A stretch of DNA of 38,522 nucleotides, from positions 1-38,522 of the IMG/VR virus record IMGVR_UViG_3300046511_000282; one strand, written 5' to 3'. Made by a program: the position numbers and the translations under genes. The notes beneath the pieces were generated by a model. The model saw only the letters and a list, made by a program, of their open reading frames with translations. It had not been told where the DNA came from and made no database searches. This document shows, piece by piece, positions 24,000 to 31,924 of the stretch (position 1 is the first letter of the stretch; every line of letters starts with the position of its first letter). This stretch comes from a virus.

Positions 24000-24460
24000 T
24001 GGCGCAGAGCCCGCACGCCCAGGCGGTGCCGTCCTCGCCGCTGGTCGATCCCAACACCGGGGAGGTGGACTCGGCATGGCGGGCGTTCCTGGTCGGCCTC
24101 TACAATCGCAGCGGCGGCGCGACCGGACAGGTGTCGGCCAGCGCGGCAGACCTAGCGGCCGAGACGAAGGCCCGCTCCGATGCAGATGCTGCGCTCTCGG
24201 CATCGCTCACAGCCGAGATTGCGGCACGCACGGCGGCCGATGCCGGGCATGACACACAAATTGCCGCCGAGCAGGCGGGGCGCCGGGCGGGGGATATTGC
24301 GGTGAGTTCCGCGGTCACCTCGCTGCATACGTCGGGCACCGGGGCGCCGACCAGCACGCAGGCTGTTGGCTCGCTCTACAGCCGGACGGACGGCACGGTG
24401 GGCGCGACGCTCTACGTGAGCCGTGGCGGCGGCGTCTGGAACGCTGTGGCGGGGGTGTGA
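23999..24460 (+). CDS. Coiled-coil fibre protein of 153 residues
   Basis: The ATG overlaps the preceding TGA. The N-terminus has VPSSPLVDPNTGEVDSAWRA, FLVGLYNRSGG, a short module seen at the start of many phage particle proteins. Residues 45-110 are an Ala-rich heptad region (AADLAAETKARSDADAALSA, LTAEIAARTAADAGHDTQIA) like those of the two fibres upstream. The end (GSLYSRTDGTVGATLYVSRG, GGVWNAVAGV) is a small domain common at fibre tips. It probably forms a trimer with, or beside, the preceding fibres. Confidence 0.72.
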   Translation: MAQSPHAQAVPSSPLVDPNTGEVDSAWRAFLVGLYNRSGGATGQVSASAADLAAETKARSDADAALSASLTAEIAARTAADAGHDTQIAAEQAGRRAGDIAVSSAVTSLHTSGTGAPTSTQAVGSLYSRTDGTVGATLYVSRGGGVWNAVAGV

Positions 24461-24495
24461 CCTTGCGGTGCGATCACGAGATAGCGGATAACGAA

Positions 24496-24524
24496 ACGCC
24501 GGTCAGGATGGGCCTGGCCGGCGT
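24496..24524 (+). terminator. Strong hairpin after the fibre genes, possible terminator
   Basis: ACGCCGGTCAGG (24496-24507) pairs with CCTGGCCGGCGT (24513-24524): 12 bp with one G-T wobble and a 5-base loop. It lies 36 bases after the last fibre gene. Only CTCAAT follows, so termination without Rho is uncertain. Confidence 0.45.
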
Positions 24525-24541
24525 CTCAATGGAGGCGAAAC

Positions 24542-24628
24542 ATGGGTATGATCCATGTAGGTCTCCTGGTGCTTATCATCGTGCTCGTCTGCCGCATCGT
24601 CAAGGCGGTGAAGATCACGTTGAAGTAG
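24542..24628 (+). CDS. Membrane miniprotein of 28 residues
   Basis: GGAGG lies 7 bases before the ATG. The product is one hydrophobic span followed by a basic tail: MGMIHVGLLVLIIVLVCRIV, KAVKITLK. It lies between two similar hairpins. Such small spans can be holin partners, pinholins or lysis regulators. The strong ribosome binding site is the main reason to accept it. Confidence 0.5.
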   Translation: MGMIHVGLLVLIIVLVCRIVKAVKITLK

Positions 24629-24636
24629 CAGGAGCG

Positions 24637-24662
24637 CCCCGGTCACTGCAAGGTGGCCGGGG
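24637..24662 (+). terminator. Second GC hairpin, possible terminator with an alternative pairing
   Basis: CCCCGGTCAC (24637-24646) pairs with GTGGCCGGGG (24653-24662), 10 bp with one wobble. The same left arm can pair instead with CCGGGGCG a few bases further on, giving two competing structures. It has the same CCGGTCA/GGCCGG core as the hairpin at 24496. No clear T-tract. Confidence 0.4.
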
Positions 24663-24707
24663 TTCCTCCGGGGCGGGCGACTAATATCCCCCTTCGTCAT
24701 CTTTGCT

Positions 24708-25715
24708 TTGCCCCGCTGCAGAACCAAGTGGCTCTCGGTCTTCCTGCAATACGGCGACTGGCAGGTGGGTCACGACGAGCTGCGGCATGCACGCTCGCTG
24801 GACGACGTCACCTCGTGGCTGGCCCAGCCATGCACCGGCACGGTTGAAACAAGTGCTGCCCCCTTCTGGCGCCTCCTCCCGGCCGGTGTGCGGGTCGTCA
24901 CGGTGCGCCGCCCGGTGCCCGACGTCGTGGCGTCGATCGCGCGTGCTGGCATCGTGTTCGATGCTGCGGTGATGACGCGGGTCATCGAGCACCACGAGCG
25001 CAAGCTGGATCAGATCGAGGCGCGGCTGCCGGATGTGGTGGCGGTGCGGTTCGAGGATCTGGCGGTCGAGGCAACATGCGCGCGGGTGTTCGAGCACTGT
25101 ATAGGACTGCCGCACGATCCGGCATGGTGGCGGGCAGTGTCCGCGGTCAACATCCAGGCCAGCATACCGCTCATGCTGCGCTACCTCGCGGCACACGCGC
25201 CGCAGGTGGAGAAAATGCGGCGGCTGGCACGGCACGAGACGCTGCGTAGGTTCAGGCGGCCGGTGGAGTTGAACGGCGTCACGTTCCAGCAGGAGCCGCT
25301 AGGGGTGGCGTTGCGGGATGCAGGGCTTCTGATGTCGGATGAGTGCGTGATGCTCGGCGAGTTTCCCGAGGCGTGGCGGGGCATGAACGTGCCTCTGCTG
25401 GAGCGCCTCGACGCGAATGGCGTGCTGTATGTCTATACCGCCCGCAGCAATGGAAAAATGTTCGGCTGTCTCGTCAGTGCCATCGGCGAGTCGTTCTATG
25501 CACGCGATCAGTTAGAGGCTGAGCAAGTGTGGTTCTTTGCCGACCCGTCCTGGCCGGGGCTCGGGCGCAAGCTGCAGCACGCGGCGTGCGATGACCTGCG
25601 GGCTCGAGGCGTGACGAGGGTTCTGATGTTCCAGCCGGATGAGACACGGGTCGGGTTGGTATATCGCCGCCTCGGCGCGCGACAGACCGGGCAGCGTTGG
25701 GTTAAGGAGTTGTAG
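24708..25715 (+). CDS. Sulfotransferase-like / GNAT acetyltransferase fusion
   Basis: From the TTG at 24708 the product has 335 residues. The N-terminal ~190 residues resemble phage sulfotransferases: RCRTKWLSVFLQYGDWQVGH, VVTVRRPVPDVVASI (the 3'-phosphate-binding RDP-type loop, here RRP, residues 67-69) and VAVRFEDLAVEATCARVFEH with the VRYEDL-like strand. From about 215 a GNAT-like fold follows: PEAWRGMNVPLLERLDANGV, YVYTARSNGKMFGCLVSAIG, WFFADPSWPGLGRKLQHAAC, DDLRARGVTRVLMFQPDETR, YRRLGARQ. No ATG or GTG exists upstream, yet the same frame codes PFVIFALPRCRTKW, the usual P-loop-like start of this family, beginning just after an ATA at 24684. The true start is therefore in doubt. Target unknown. 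Confidence 0.7.
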   Translation: MPRCRTKWLSVFLQYGDWQVGHDELRHARSLDDVTSWLAQPCTGTVETSAAPFWRLLPAGVRVVTVRRPVPDVVASIARAGIVFDAAVMTRVIEHHERKLDQIEARLPDVVAVRFEDLAVEATCARVFEHCIGLPHDPAWWRAVSAVNIQASIPLMLRYLAAHAPQVEKMRRLARHETLRRFRRPVELNGVTFQQEPLGVALRDAGLLMSDECVMLGEFPEAWRGMNVPLLERLDANGVLYVYTARSNGKMFGCLVSAIGESFYARDQLEAEQVWFFADPSWPGLGRKLQHAACDDLRARGVTRVLMFQPDETRVGLVYRRLGARQTGQRWVKEL

Positions 25716-25717
25716 TA

Positions 25718-26554
25718 ATGCCTATCGGAACCGGCGCAGCAATCATTGGGTCCAGCATACTGGGCGCTGGCTCAAGCCTGTTGGGTTCCGGCAAGGCCAG
25801 CTCGGCAGCGAAGGACGCGGCGGCACAGGCGCAGGCGCGATACCTGCAGACGCGGGCGGACCTCTCGCCGTTCACCGGGATCGGGAGCACCGCAGGAGCC
25901 AACGCGTTGTCGTTGGCGCAGGGCAGCCCGACCGGCGGCGGGCCGGACTACGTGTCGCTCGCTGCCGGCGAGCGCCCTGGGCAAATGACGCAGGCTGAGC
26001 TGGAGCAAACGCCAGGCTATCAATTCACGCGCGACCAGGGCCTGAAGATGGTGCAGAGTGCCGCCGCAGCTCGCGGGCTTGGTGTGAGCGGTGCGAGCCT
26101 CAAGGGCGCGGCGACATACGCGACCGGCCTCGCGAACACCACCTACAAAGACCAATTCAATCTGCAGCAGCAGCGCTTCAACGACCTGCTGGCGCTGAAC
26201 ACCGGGCAGCAGGGGAACCTGACCAACCAGTTCAACCGCTTCAATGCGCTGGCCGGGATTGGCGAGAGCGCCGCGGCGGGCACCGGCACGATCGGCGCAT
26301 CGCTGGCGAACACCTCAGCCAACGCCACGCAGCAGGCCGGACTGGACCAGGCGGCGGGCACGACGGGTGCAACGAACGCGCTGACCGGCGGCGTCAACAG
26401 CTACCTCGGATACCAGAATTTCCAGGATCTGATGAAGCGGTTCGGGCCGGCAACCTCGGGCGGCGGGACGACCGGCTATACCGGTGGCGCGGCTGCGGGC
26501 AGTGCAACGCCGCTCGGATATCAGGCGTCTACGGGCAACACTTGGTACAGCTGA
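25718..26554 (+). CDS. Ejection protein, P22 gp7-like
   Basis: The 278-residue protein starts two bases after the preceding stop. It has a hydrophobic Gly/Ser-rich N-terminus (GTGAAIIGSSILGAGSSLLG), then helices with AAAQAQARYLQTRADLSPFT, ELEQTPGYQFTRDQGLKMVQ, SAAAARGLGVSGASLKGAAT and YKDQFNLQQQRFNDLLALNT. This TPGYQFxxxQGLK...ARG...SG.A.K pattern is widespread in phage DNA-transfer/ejection proteins packaged in the head of short-tailed phages. The C-terminal part is Gly/Thr-rich and flexible. It is followed by two more ejection-type proteins. Confidence 0.78.
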   Translation: MPIGTGAAIIGSSILGAGSSLLGSGKASSAAKDAAAQAQARYLQTRADLSPFTGIGSTAGANALSLAQGSPTGGGPDYVSLAAGERPGQMTQAELEQTPGYQFTRDQGLKMVQSAAAARGLGVSGASLKGAATYATGLANTTYKDQFNLQQQRFNDLLALNTGQQGNLTNQFNRFNALAGIGESAAAGTGTIGASLANTSANATQQAGLDQAAGTTGATNALTGGVNSYLGYQNFQDLMKRFGPATSGGGTTGYTGGAAAGSATPLGYQASTGNTWYS

Positions 26555-26563
26555 GGACGCACC

Positions 26564-28153
26564 ATGTCTGACACCCTGACGAACGCGCTGTCGCAGAGCG
26601 CGCACACCGGCTCCGTGCTGCAGGGGATCATGAACCCGGCGACGGTCAACCCGCTGGCGGGGTATGGCTCCGCTATCACCGCCGTGACCGGTATGCAGGG
26701 ATTGGCGAAGACGCAGGGCGAGCAGCTCGTTGGGCAGGCGCTGCAACAGGCCACCGATGAGCAGGGGAACGTAGACATCGGGAAAGCTCGCTCGATTGCC
26801 GCTGGTATGGGGCCGAACGCAGCCTATGCGATGCAGGACTTTCTAAAGACCGCTTCGCAGTTGCGTGGTCAGGGCATCGAGCAGAACCTGAAGATCAATA
26901 GTGCGGTCAACGCCGCCGTCACAGCGGCCCTTGCGTCGGATGATGCCAACCTGAAGCAGACCGTGATCCAGCAGGCGCAGCGGCTTCGCGGCATTCTTCC
27001 ACCCGATGTGGTGGACCATTCCTTGCTGAACCTGTCATCGGACCCGGCGCAGCTACGGCAACAACTGGAGACGTTGCGCGTGCAGTCGCTGCCGCCGCAG
27101 CAGCAGCAGAATGTGATCTACGGCGAGCCGTTCCGACAGACCCTCCCCGGTGGTGCCACGGGTGGCGGCGTGCAATATCCGACGAGGCCAGGGGCGCCGG
27201 TCACCGGGCCGCCTGGGGGTCAGCCGGGGTTGCCACTGGGTATGGACCCAGGTCAAACCGCAGCCTACCAGCAATGGTTGAAGCAGGCACGCGATTATCC
27301 TGACCCGGCCAATCCGACCGTGCAGAAGCACGGCACCAACGAGACATTTCTTAGAGACACCGGCGTGCCGGACAAGTACATCTATCCCGGCGGGGCTCCT
27401 GCAACGCCAGGCACACAACCGGCCGCATCGCCGCTTGGAACCGGGCGGCCACCGTCGGCGCTGTTGAACCCAAACAAGCCACAGGCCGCACCTTCAGCCG
27501 CGGCATCGCCGGCGGGAACCGGGATCAGCGGCCCGACCCCAGCACAGGCAGCGGGAGCGGAGGCAACCAAGAAACAAGGCGAACTTGGGCCGCCGAAGTT
27601 CCAGGCAGAAAGCGACGCGGACACCCTCGCGCAGAATCAGCAGGCGGTCCTCGGCAATATGCTGGCCGACACAGCACAATTCACCACCGGCCCGCTCGCC
27701 GGCATCGTCGGCAAGGTTCGCAACCTAGCAGGCAATCTCGGGCTCAACATCAACGCTGAGGCCCAGTCATCGAAGGAGAGCTTCAACAAGCTCGCGGCTG
27801 GCCTGGCAAATGCGCAAGGCGCCGGCAGCGATGCACGCATGAACGTCAACATTTCGGCCAATCCACATGAGGAACTGTCACCAGCGGGTGTCGATATGAT
27901 CCTGCGTCAATTACAAGGAAATGCAGACTACATCCGCGCTCGCGCGAGCCTCGCTGCTAAATATCCCGACAAACAAAATTACCCCGCTTTCCAGCAGAGC
28001 ATCAAAGACCTCGACCCGCGGGTGTTTCAGTTGACGCGAATGACCGGGGACCAGCGGACGACCTATTGGAAGAGCCTGGACGACCAGACGCAGAAGCAAC
28101 TCGATGCGGCCGGCAAGAAGGCCAAGGACATGGGCGTGCTCGGCGGTGGCTGA
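26564..28153 (+). CDS. Internal virion (ejection) protein of 529 residues
   Basis: It is helix-rich at both ends with a long Pro/Gly/Ala-rich middle. The N-terminus is TLTNALSQSAHTGSVLQGIM, followed by AAYAMQDFLKTASQLRGQGI. The middle (about 190-335) has APVTGPPGGQPGLPLGMDPG and GISGPTPAQAAGAEATKKQG. The C-terminus is AESDADTLAQNQQAVLGNML and RARASLAAKYPDKQNYPAF. No enzyme motif was seen. Position between the gp7-like and transglycosylase-bearing proteins suggests it is the second of three ejected proteins, comparable in place to P22 gp20. Confidence 0.65.
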   Translation: MSDTLTNALSQSAHTGSVLQGIMNPATVNPLAGYGSAITAVTGMQGLAKTQGEQLVGQALQQATDEQGNVDIGKARSIAAGMGPNAAYAMQDFLKTASQLRGQGIEQNLKINSAVNAAVTAALASDDANLKQTVIQQAQRLRGILPPDVVDHSLLNLSSDPAQLRQQLETLRVQSLPPQQQQNVIYGEPFRQTLPGGATGGGVQYPTRPGAPVTGPPGGQPGLPLGMDPGQTAAYQQWLKQARDYPDPANPTVQKHGTNETFLRDTGVPDKYIYPGGAPATPGTQPAASPLGTGRPPSALLNPNKPQAAPSAAASPAGTGISGPTPAQAAGAEATKKQGELGPPKFQAESDADTLAQNQQAVLGNMLADTAQFTTGPLAGIVGKVRNLAGNLGLNINAEAQSSKESFNKLAAGLANAQGAGSDARMNVNISANPHEELSPAGVDMILRQLQGNADYIRARASLAAKYPDKQNYPAFQQSIKDLDPRVFQLTRMTGDQRTTYWKSLDDQTQKQLDAAGKKAKDMGVLGGG

Positions 28154-30338
28154 CGTCACGGCATACGACCCGGTCTTCGAGGCGGCAGGCAACGAGTGGA
28201 ACGTTGACCCGCAGCTACTGAAGGCGATGGCGATACAGGAGAGCGGCGGCAGGACGAATGCCGTCAGCAAGGCGGGCGCGCTCGGCGTGATGCAGATCAT
28301 GCCGGATACGGCCAAGATCCTCGGCATCACCGACCCGACCGACCCGGTGCAGTCGATCTATGGCGCCGCCAAGTACATGAACCGGGCGCTGGACAAGGAG
28401 GGGTCGGTCGAGGACGCGCTGAGGAATTACCACGGCGGAGATGGTTGGCGGCAGGCATACGGCGACGAGAGCCGCAACTACGTGCCGGCGGTGACGAAGC
28501 ACTATCAGATGCTCGGGCAGTTCAAGGCGGCGTTGGCGGACCCGAACCCTTCCTTGACTACCGATGCCGCGGCTGCAGCCGCACCGGCTCCAGCGACGCC
28601 CACAGGGGCGGGAAAGGCCATGGCAAGTGATGATCTCCCATCGTGGCTGCCGCCGGCTCCTACCAATGCTGCACCAGCGGCAAAGGACGCCTCTGACGGG
28701 TTCCCGTCGTGGCTTCCGCCGGCACCGAAGCCGAGCGGGACGGCGGCTACGCCGGAGCCGGACCGGTCGATCCTGTCCCGCATCGGATCTGCCGCCTCGG
28801 ATGTCGCTGGCTATGGCGCTGGATTGATCGGCGCCGCCACGAAGGGACTGAGCTTCGGCCTCTCCAATCCGCTGGACCAAGCCACGGCAGCGCTATTTCC
28901 CGGCAGCGGCTTCGCTAAGTTACAGCCCCAGCGTGAGCAGGCGCAGCAGGCGTTCGAGACGGCAAATCCACTTGCTGCCGGCGCAGCGCAGGTTGCTGGC
29001 TCGCTGCCAACGTACATGATGGGCGAGGGTGCCTTGCGCGCCGTCGTGCCTGTGGCACAGGCTCCAGGCGTTGTTTCTACTGGCGCGAACCTTCTTGGAT
29101 CAGCGGCGCGCAATGCGCTGGTGAGCGGCGCTGAAGCGGCGGGCACAGCCGATGGCTCTGTGGCGGATCGGTTAGAGGCAGCGAAGCGTGGAGCGGTTGT
29201 TGGAGCTGTGGCGGGGCCAGCGGGCGACGTTGCCGGTGCCGGCGTCCAGAGACTATTAGGAGGCGGCGTTTCGGCGGCTGACGCCACACTTGGTCAATTG
29301 GCGCGGCAGAAATATGGCATACCGATCACTGCCGCCGATATGTCGGGCAATCAGTTCTACCGCACCGCAACCGATCAGATGTCCAAGCTACCATTCAGCG
29401 GCGCGGGGGCGGCTGACGCCGCTAAGCGGCTTTCGTGGCAATCTGCCATTGCCAAGCAAATGGGCGAAGATGCTTCACAGTTCACAGACGATGTTATGAG
29501 CCGTGCGAAAACACGTATTGGCAAAGAGTTCGACGGTGTCGCTCAAAGGACCACAATCGACAGTTTGAGCGTTGATGCGTTGCAGAACGACCTAGCGAAA
29601 ATAGAGACCGATTTGCCCGGCGTGCCAATGGGCGAGGGTGAACGAAACGCACTTAAAGCTAATATGGAGAACATCACCAAAGCAGCAGCAAAGGGCGATG
29701 GCACGATAAGCGGTGATGACTACCAAGCGCTTACCCGTGCAAAAACACCACTCGATCTCGCGGAGAGCAGTCAAGATCCTAATGTTCGCCATGTCGCCGG
29801 GCAGATCAGAGATACGCTGGATGATGCGTTCGCCCGCTCAGCATCGCCCCAGGATCAGGCGGCGCTTCAGCAGGCCCGCTATCAGTACCGAGTGATGAGG
29901 ACGGTTCAGGATCTGGCGGCGGGTTCCAGGGACGGGAACATCTCGCCAGACGCCTTCATGCAAAAGGTGCTGGCGGCCTCACGCCGTTTCGATGCGCCGA
30001 CCGGCGGTATGGCCTATACAGGAGGCGGCGACATCGGCGAGTTGGCTCGGATTGGGAAACTGATGCGAGCCGCGCCAGACAGCGGCACAGCGGACCGGGC
30101 GCTCATCAATGCTCTGGCCTTAGGCGCCGGCGGTATCGTGCCAACGCTCGCTGCGCATCCTCTTTACGGAGTGGCGGCGCCTGCGGCTGTTGTCGCGAAC
30201 AACTTGGCTGGTCGCGCCTTACGGAGTGGCTGGGCTGCCAAGCAAGCCATCCAGAATACCCTCAATCCAGGCTACTTCCCGCCCGCAGCAACCGTTGCCG
30301 GCACGGCGGCGGGTGTTAATGCGCTCAATCGTCCATAG
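28146..30338 (+). CDS. Ejection protein with N-terminal lytic transglycosylase domain
   Basis: The 730-residue product starts at a GTG that overlaps the previous gene by 8 bases. Residues 8-140 are an SLT-type lytic transglycosylase: YDPVFEAAGNEWNVDPQLLK, AMAIQESGGRTNAVSKAGAL with catalytic Glu32, GVMQIMPDTAKILGI and ALRNYHGG. It would open the peptidoglycan during DNA entry. A Pro-rich linker with two copies of PSWLPPAP (about 158-200) follows. The remaining ~530 residues are a helix-rich ejection-protein body with Ala/Gly-rich stretches, like P22 gp16 or T7 gp16 in layout. It ends the rightward late operon and meets a leftward gene tail to tail. Confidence 0.82.
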   Translation: MADVTAYDPVFEAAGNEWNVDPQLLKAMAIQESGGRTNAVSKAGALGVMQIMPDTAKILGITDPTDPVQSIYGAAKYMNRALDKEGSVEDALRNYHGGDGWRQAYGDESRNYVPAVTKHYQMLGQFKAALADPNPSLTTDAAAAAAPAPATPTGAGKAMASDDLPSWLPPAPTNAAPAAKDASDGFPSWLPPAPKPSGTAATPEPDRSILSRIGSAASDVAGYGAGLIGAATKGLSFGLSNPLDQATAALFPGSGFAKLQPQREQAQQAFETANPLAAGAAQVAGSLPTYMMGEGALRAVVPVAQAPGVVSTGANLLGSAARNALVSGAEAAGTADGSVADRLEAAKRGAVVGAVAGPAGDVAGAGVQRLLGGGVSAADATLGQLARQKYGIPITAADMSGNQFYRTATDQMSKLPFSGAGAADAAKRLSWQSAIAKQMGEDASQFTDDVMSRAKTRIGKEFDGVAQRTTIDSLSVDALQNDLAKIETDLPGVPMGEGERNALKANMENITKAAAKGDGTISGDDYQALTRAKTPLDLAESSQDPNVRHVAGQIRDTLDDAFARSASPQDQAALQQARYQYRVMRTVQDLAAGSRDGNISPDAFMQKVLAASRRFDAPTGGMAYTGGGDIGELARIGKLMRAAPDSGTADRALINALALGAGGIVPTLAAHPLYGVAAPAAVVANNLAGRALRSGWAAKQAIQNTLNPGYFPPAATVAGTAAGVNALNRP

Positions 30339-30549
30339 AAAAACCACCAGGCTCGTAAACTGGCGATGCTCTGGCTTGGCGCTCTTTTTCGAACCAAGCA
30401 AGCCGATCGCGCTCCAGCCAAGCTAGGCGCTTCTCCTCCGACAGGGTGGACACCCGGCGCGGCTTCGTAGCAAGAGGCCGTCGCGCCATATGAGTAAGAC
30501 CGCCAACAAACCACAGCAGGCCGATGGTGATGACGATAAGTGTCAGCAT
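30325..30549 (-). CDS. Small inner-membrane protein with charged repeat
   Basis: The 74-residue product has one N-terminal span (MLTLIVITIGLLWFVGGLTH) followed by a basic cytoplasmic tail. The tail contains a short repeat (RLAWLERDRLAWFEKERQA) that would form an amphipathic helix. It overlaps the end of the transglycosylase-bearing gene by 14 bases in convergent orientation. Function unknown; an N-anchored protein with a helical tail could be an i-spanin-like or exclusion protein, but this is weak. Confidence 0.5.
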   Translation of the reverse strand: MLTLIVITIGLLWFVGGLTHMARRPLATKPRRVSTLSEEKRLAWLERDRLAWFEKERQARASPVYEPGGFSMDD

Positions 30550-30609
30550 ACCGTTGCTAGAATCAGCACATTGTGCGTCAATGCGCGTTGGAGATGAACC
30601 AATGACCTA

Positions 30610-30641
30610 GAAAAAGCAAAGGGACGCCGGAAAGGCGCCCC
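30610..30641 (-). terminator. Intrinsic terminator for leftward transcripts
   Basis: On the minus strand GGGGCGCC, loop TTTCC and GGCGTCCC form an 8-bp stem with one G-U pair, followed by TTTGCTTTTT. On the plus strand the same position gives an A-C mismatch and no T-tract, so it acts leftward. It would end the early operon that starts at 35618. Confidence 0.65.
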
Positions 30642-30759
30642 CAAGCGGTAGATGAAACTCGCAATTCCATTTACCGCACAATCCGAGCCTCCGAGTCAAG
30701 CCCCTTCGGGTTGGTGGGTTTCTGCGCCCTGACGGCTGCCCTCTGCGGAGGGGAGACCG

Positions 30760-31239
30760 ATGCTCACGAACCAGGAAGCCTTCCTGTGGCGTCAGCGGCT
30801 GCTCAAGGAGCGGTCCCTGCGCAACATCACCGACATGCACGCCCGCATCCTGCTCTACACCCTGGGCGCCATCGAGGACGGGGACGACCGGCTCAGCCAC
30901 GCTGCCGTCGCCGAGGCGCTGGACGTGGCCGTGCGGACCGTAGGAGACGCCTACAGGCGTGCGAAGGGCATCGGGCTGCTGGAGTGGGATGCGCAGTTCC
31001 GCGACGCTGGGGGCGTCCGCAGGCGCACCACGAACCGCTACCGGCTGGCAATGCCGCTCGCTGAGCCGGAAGCCCGGCCAGATTTGCGCCGTCATCGCAA
31101 GCCGCCTCTTGTTCCTAAGCTACTTCCTTCTTGCTCGGCACACTCCACCGATCGGCTATCCGGCCCGCTACCCGGCTTCTTGGCGCGGTTCGCAGCGAAG
31201 ATCGCGGAGGAGAAGCGCGTCAGGGCCGCGAGGCGCTGA
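30760..31239 (+). CDS. Winged helix-turn-helix protein
   Basis: The 159-residue product has GGAGGGGA 7 bases before its ATG. Residues 20-95 form a wHTH: NITDMHARILLYTLGAIEDG, RLSHAAVAEALDVAVRTVGD, AYRRAKGIGLLEWDAQ and RRTTNRYRLAMP. The pattern (helix, AVAEAL..AVRTVG recognition pair, wing ending TNRYRL) is that of replication or plasmid-type HTH_36 proteins. The C-terminal 55 residues are basic and probably disordered. It is the only rightward gene within the leftward early region, so it may be a separately expressed regulator. Confidence 0.6.
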   Translation: MLTNQEAFLWRQRLLKERSLRNITDMHARILLYTLGAIEDGDDRLSHAAVAEALDVAVRTVGDAYRRAKGIGLLEWDAQFRDAGGVRRRTTNRYRLAMPLAEPEARPDLRRHRKPPLVPKLLPSCSAHSTDRLSGPLPGFLARFAAKIAEEKRVRAARR

Positions 31240-31252
31240 CGGTCAGCGTCGG

Positions 31253-31501
31253 TCATCCGTGTGGCGGCCACATATGCAGGGCTGCGAACAGGATGCCGCT
31301 AGCCGCAATCAGGCCGGCAATGCCGCGCATCGTCAGGTCGTGCTTCACCTCGGCAATCGTCGTGCGCACGGCTTCTATATCTGCCTTCGTCGCGACGTTG
31401 TCGTGGATGGCGTCGATGATGACCGACGCGACGCGCTCGGCCTTGGCGCGTTCGATGCCGGCATCCTCGATGGCGTTCGCCAGCGCGAGGCGGTCGCTCA
31501 T
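31253..31501 (-). CDS. DUF1640-like coiled-coil membrane protein
   Basis: The 82-residue product has a helix (RLALANAIEDAGIERAKAER, VASVIIDAIHDNVATKADIE), a short coiled coil (AVRTTIAEVKHDLTMRG) and a C-terminal membrane span (GIAGLIAASGILFAALHMW). This order of coiled coil with T/LKADIE...L/IRxDLxxR, then one span, is typical of the DUF1640/CCDC90-like family, often found in phages. Role unknown. The ATG overlaps a tiny upstream frame. Confidence 0.7.
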   Translation of the reverse strand: MSDRLALANAIEDAGIERAKAERVASVIIDAIHDNVATKADIEAVRTTIAEVKHDLTMRGIAGLIAASGILFAALHMWPPHG

Positions 31502-31554
31502 GGCCGCTCGCCGATGAAGATGCAGAGGGCGAGGCCCAAAAGAAAATGCAACAT
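31498..31554 (-). CDS. Possible 18-residue membrane leader peptide
   Basis: The frame reads MLHFLLGLALCIFIGERP. GGAG lies 8 bases before its ATG and its TGA overlaps the ATG of the DUF1640-like gene. It could be a true miniprotein or serve only for coupled translation. Confidence 0.35.
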   Translation of the reverse strand: MLHFLLGLALCIFIGERP

Positions 31555-31571
31555 CTCAGATACTCCGAATT

Positions 31572-31597
31572 GGGGCGCCGATTCGTACTGGCGCCCC
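31572..31597 (-). promoter_or_regulatory. Perfect GC hairpin in the leftward operon
   Basis: GGGGCGCC (31572-31579) pairs exactly with GGCGCCCC (31590-31597) across a 10-base loop. It lies between the acidic Cys-rich gene and the 18-residue leader. No T-tract follows on the minus strand, so an RNA-processing or stabilising role is as likely as termination. Confidence 0.4.
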
Positions 31598-31643
31598 TTG
31601 CCACGGTCAAACGGCAGCGGTCTGGCGCCGTCCTTTGGGTTGC

Positions 31644-31829
31644 TTATGCTGGTGCCTTTGGATGCTTGCGGCACCACGCCGCGCTGCCGGCGAACAGATC
31701 GCTGTCTCGATAGATGCACTCAAAGTCGCAGTGCTCTGTGCCCGCCAGTGCGCACTGGCCATCGTCGCCCAGGCCACACTCGTCCTCGAAATCATCATCT
31801 GGCCATGGCGGCTCATCATGGTCACTCAA
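31644..31829 (-). CDS. Small acidic Cys-rich protein of 61 residues
   Basis: The sequence SDHDEPPWPDDDFEDECGLG, DDGQCALAGTEHCDFECIYR and DSDLFAGSAAWCRKHPKAPA has five Cys and many acidic residues. Four of the Cys (positions 18-37) are placed as for one metal site. The pattern resembles a small conserved phage protein type of unknown function. It lies in the leftward early operon. Confidence 0.65.
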   Translation of the reverse strand: MSDHDEPPWPDDDFEDECGLGDDGQCALAGTEHCDFECIYRDSDLFAGSAAWCRKHPKAPA

Positions 31830-31846
31830 GAGTGGTCACCGGAAGC

Positions 31847-31924
31847 TCACCACCGCATCCGCCACACCGCGAGCAGCACCCAGCCGCACAGAGCCAGCGC
31901 CAGCAGGAGCTGCAGCGCGGTCAA
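31847..31924 (-). CDS. Possible 25-residue membrane peptide
   Basis: A TTG overlaps the TGA of the GIY-YIG-type gene (TTGA). The frame reads TALQLLLALALCGWVLLAVW followed by RMRW, one clear membrane span with a basic end. It fits the gap between its neighbours, but such short hydrophobic frames arise easily in GC-rich DNA. Confidence 0.3.
   Translation of the reverse strand: MTALQLLLALALCGWVLLAVWRMRW

Noticed and set aside
24457-24684. 75-codon frame beginning in the last fibre gene
   Set aside because: It spans both hairpins and conflicts with the 28-residue frame that has a strong ribosome binding site.
30690-30760. tRNA-like fold before the winged HTH gene
   Set aside because: Small stems exist, but no T-loop GGTTCGAATCC-type sequence or cloverleaf could be built on either strand.
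30607-31095. Long leftward open frame opposite the winged HTH gene
   Set aside because: It is the antisense shadow of a GC-rich gene; composition is unnatural and the terminator lies inside its end.
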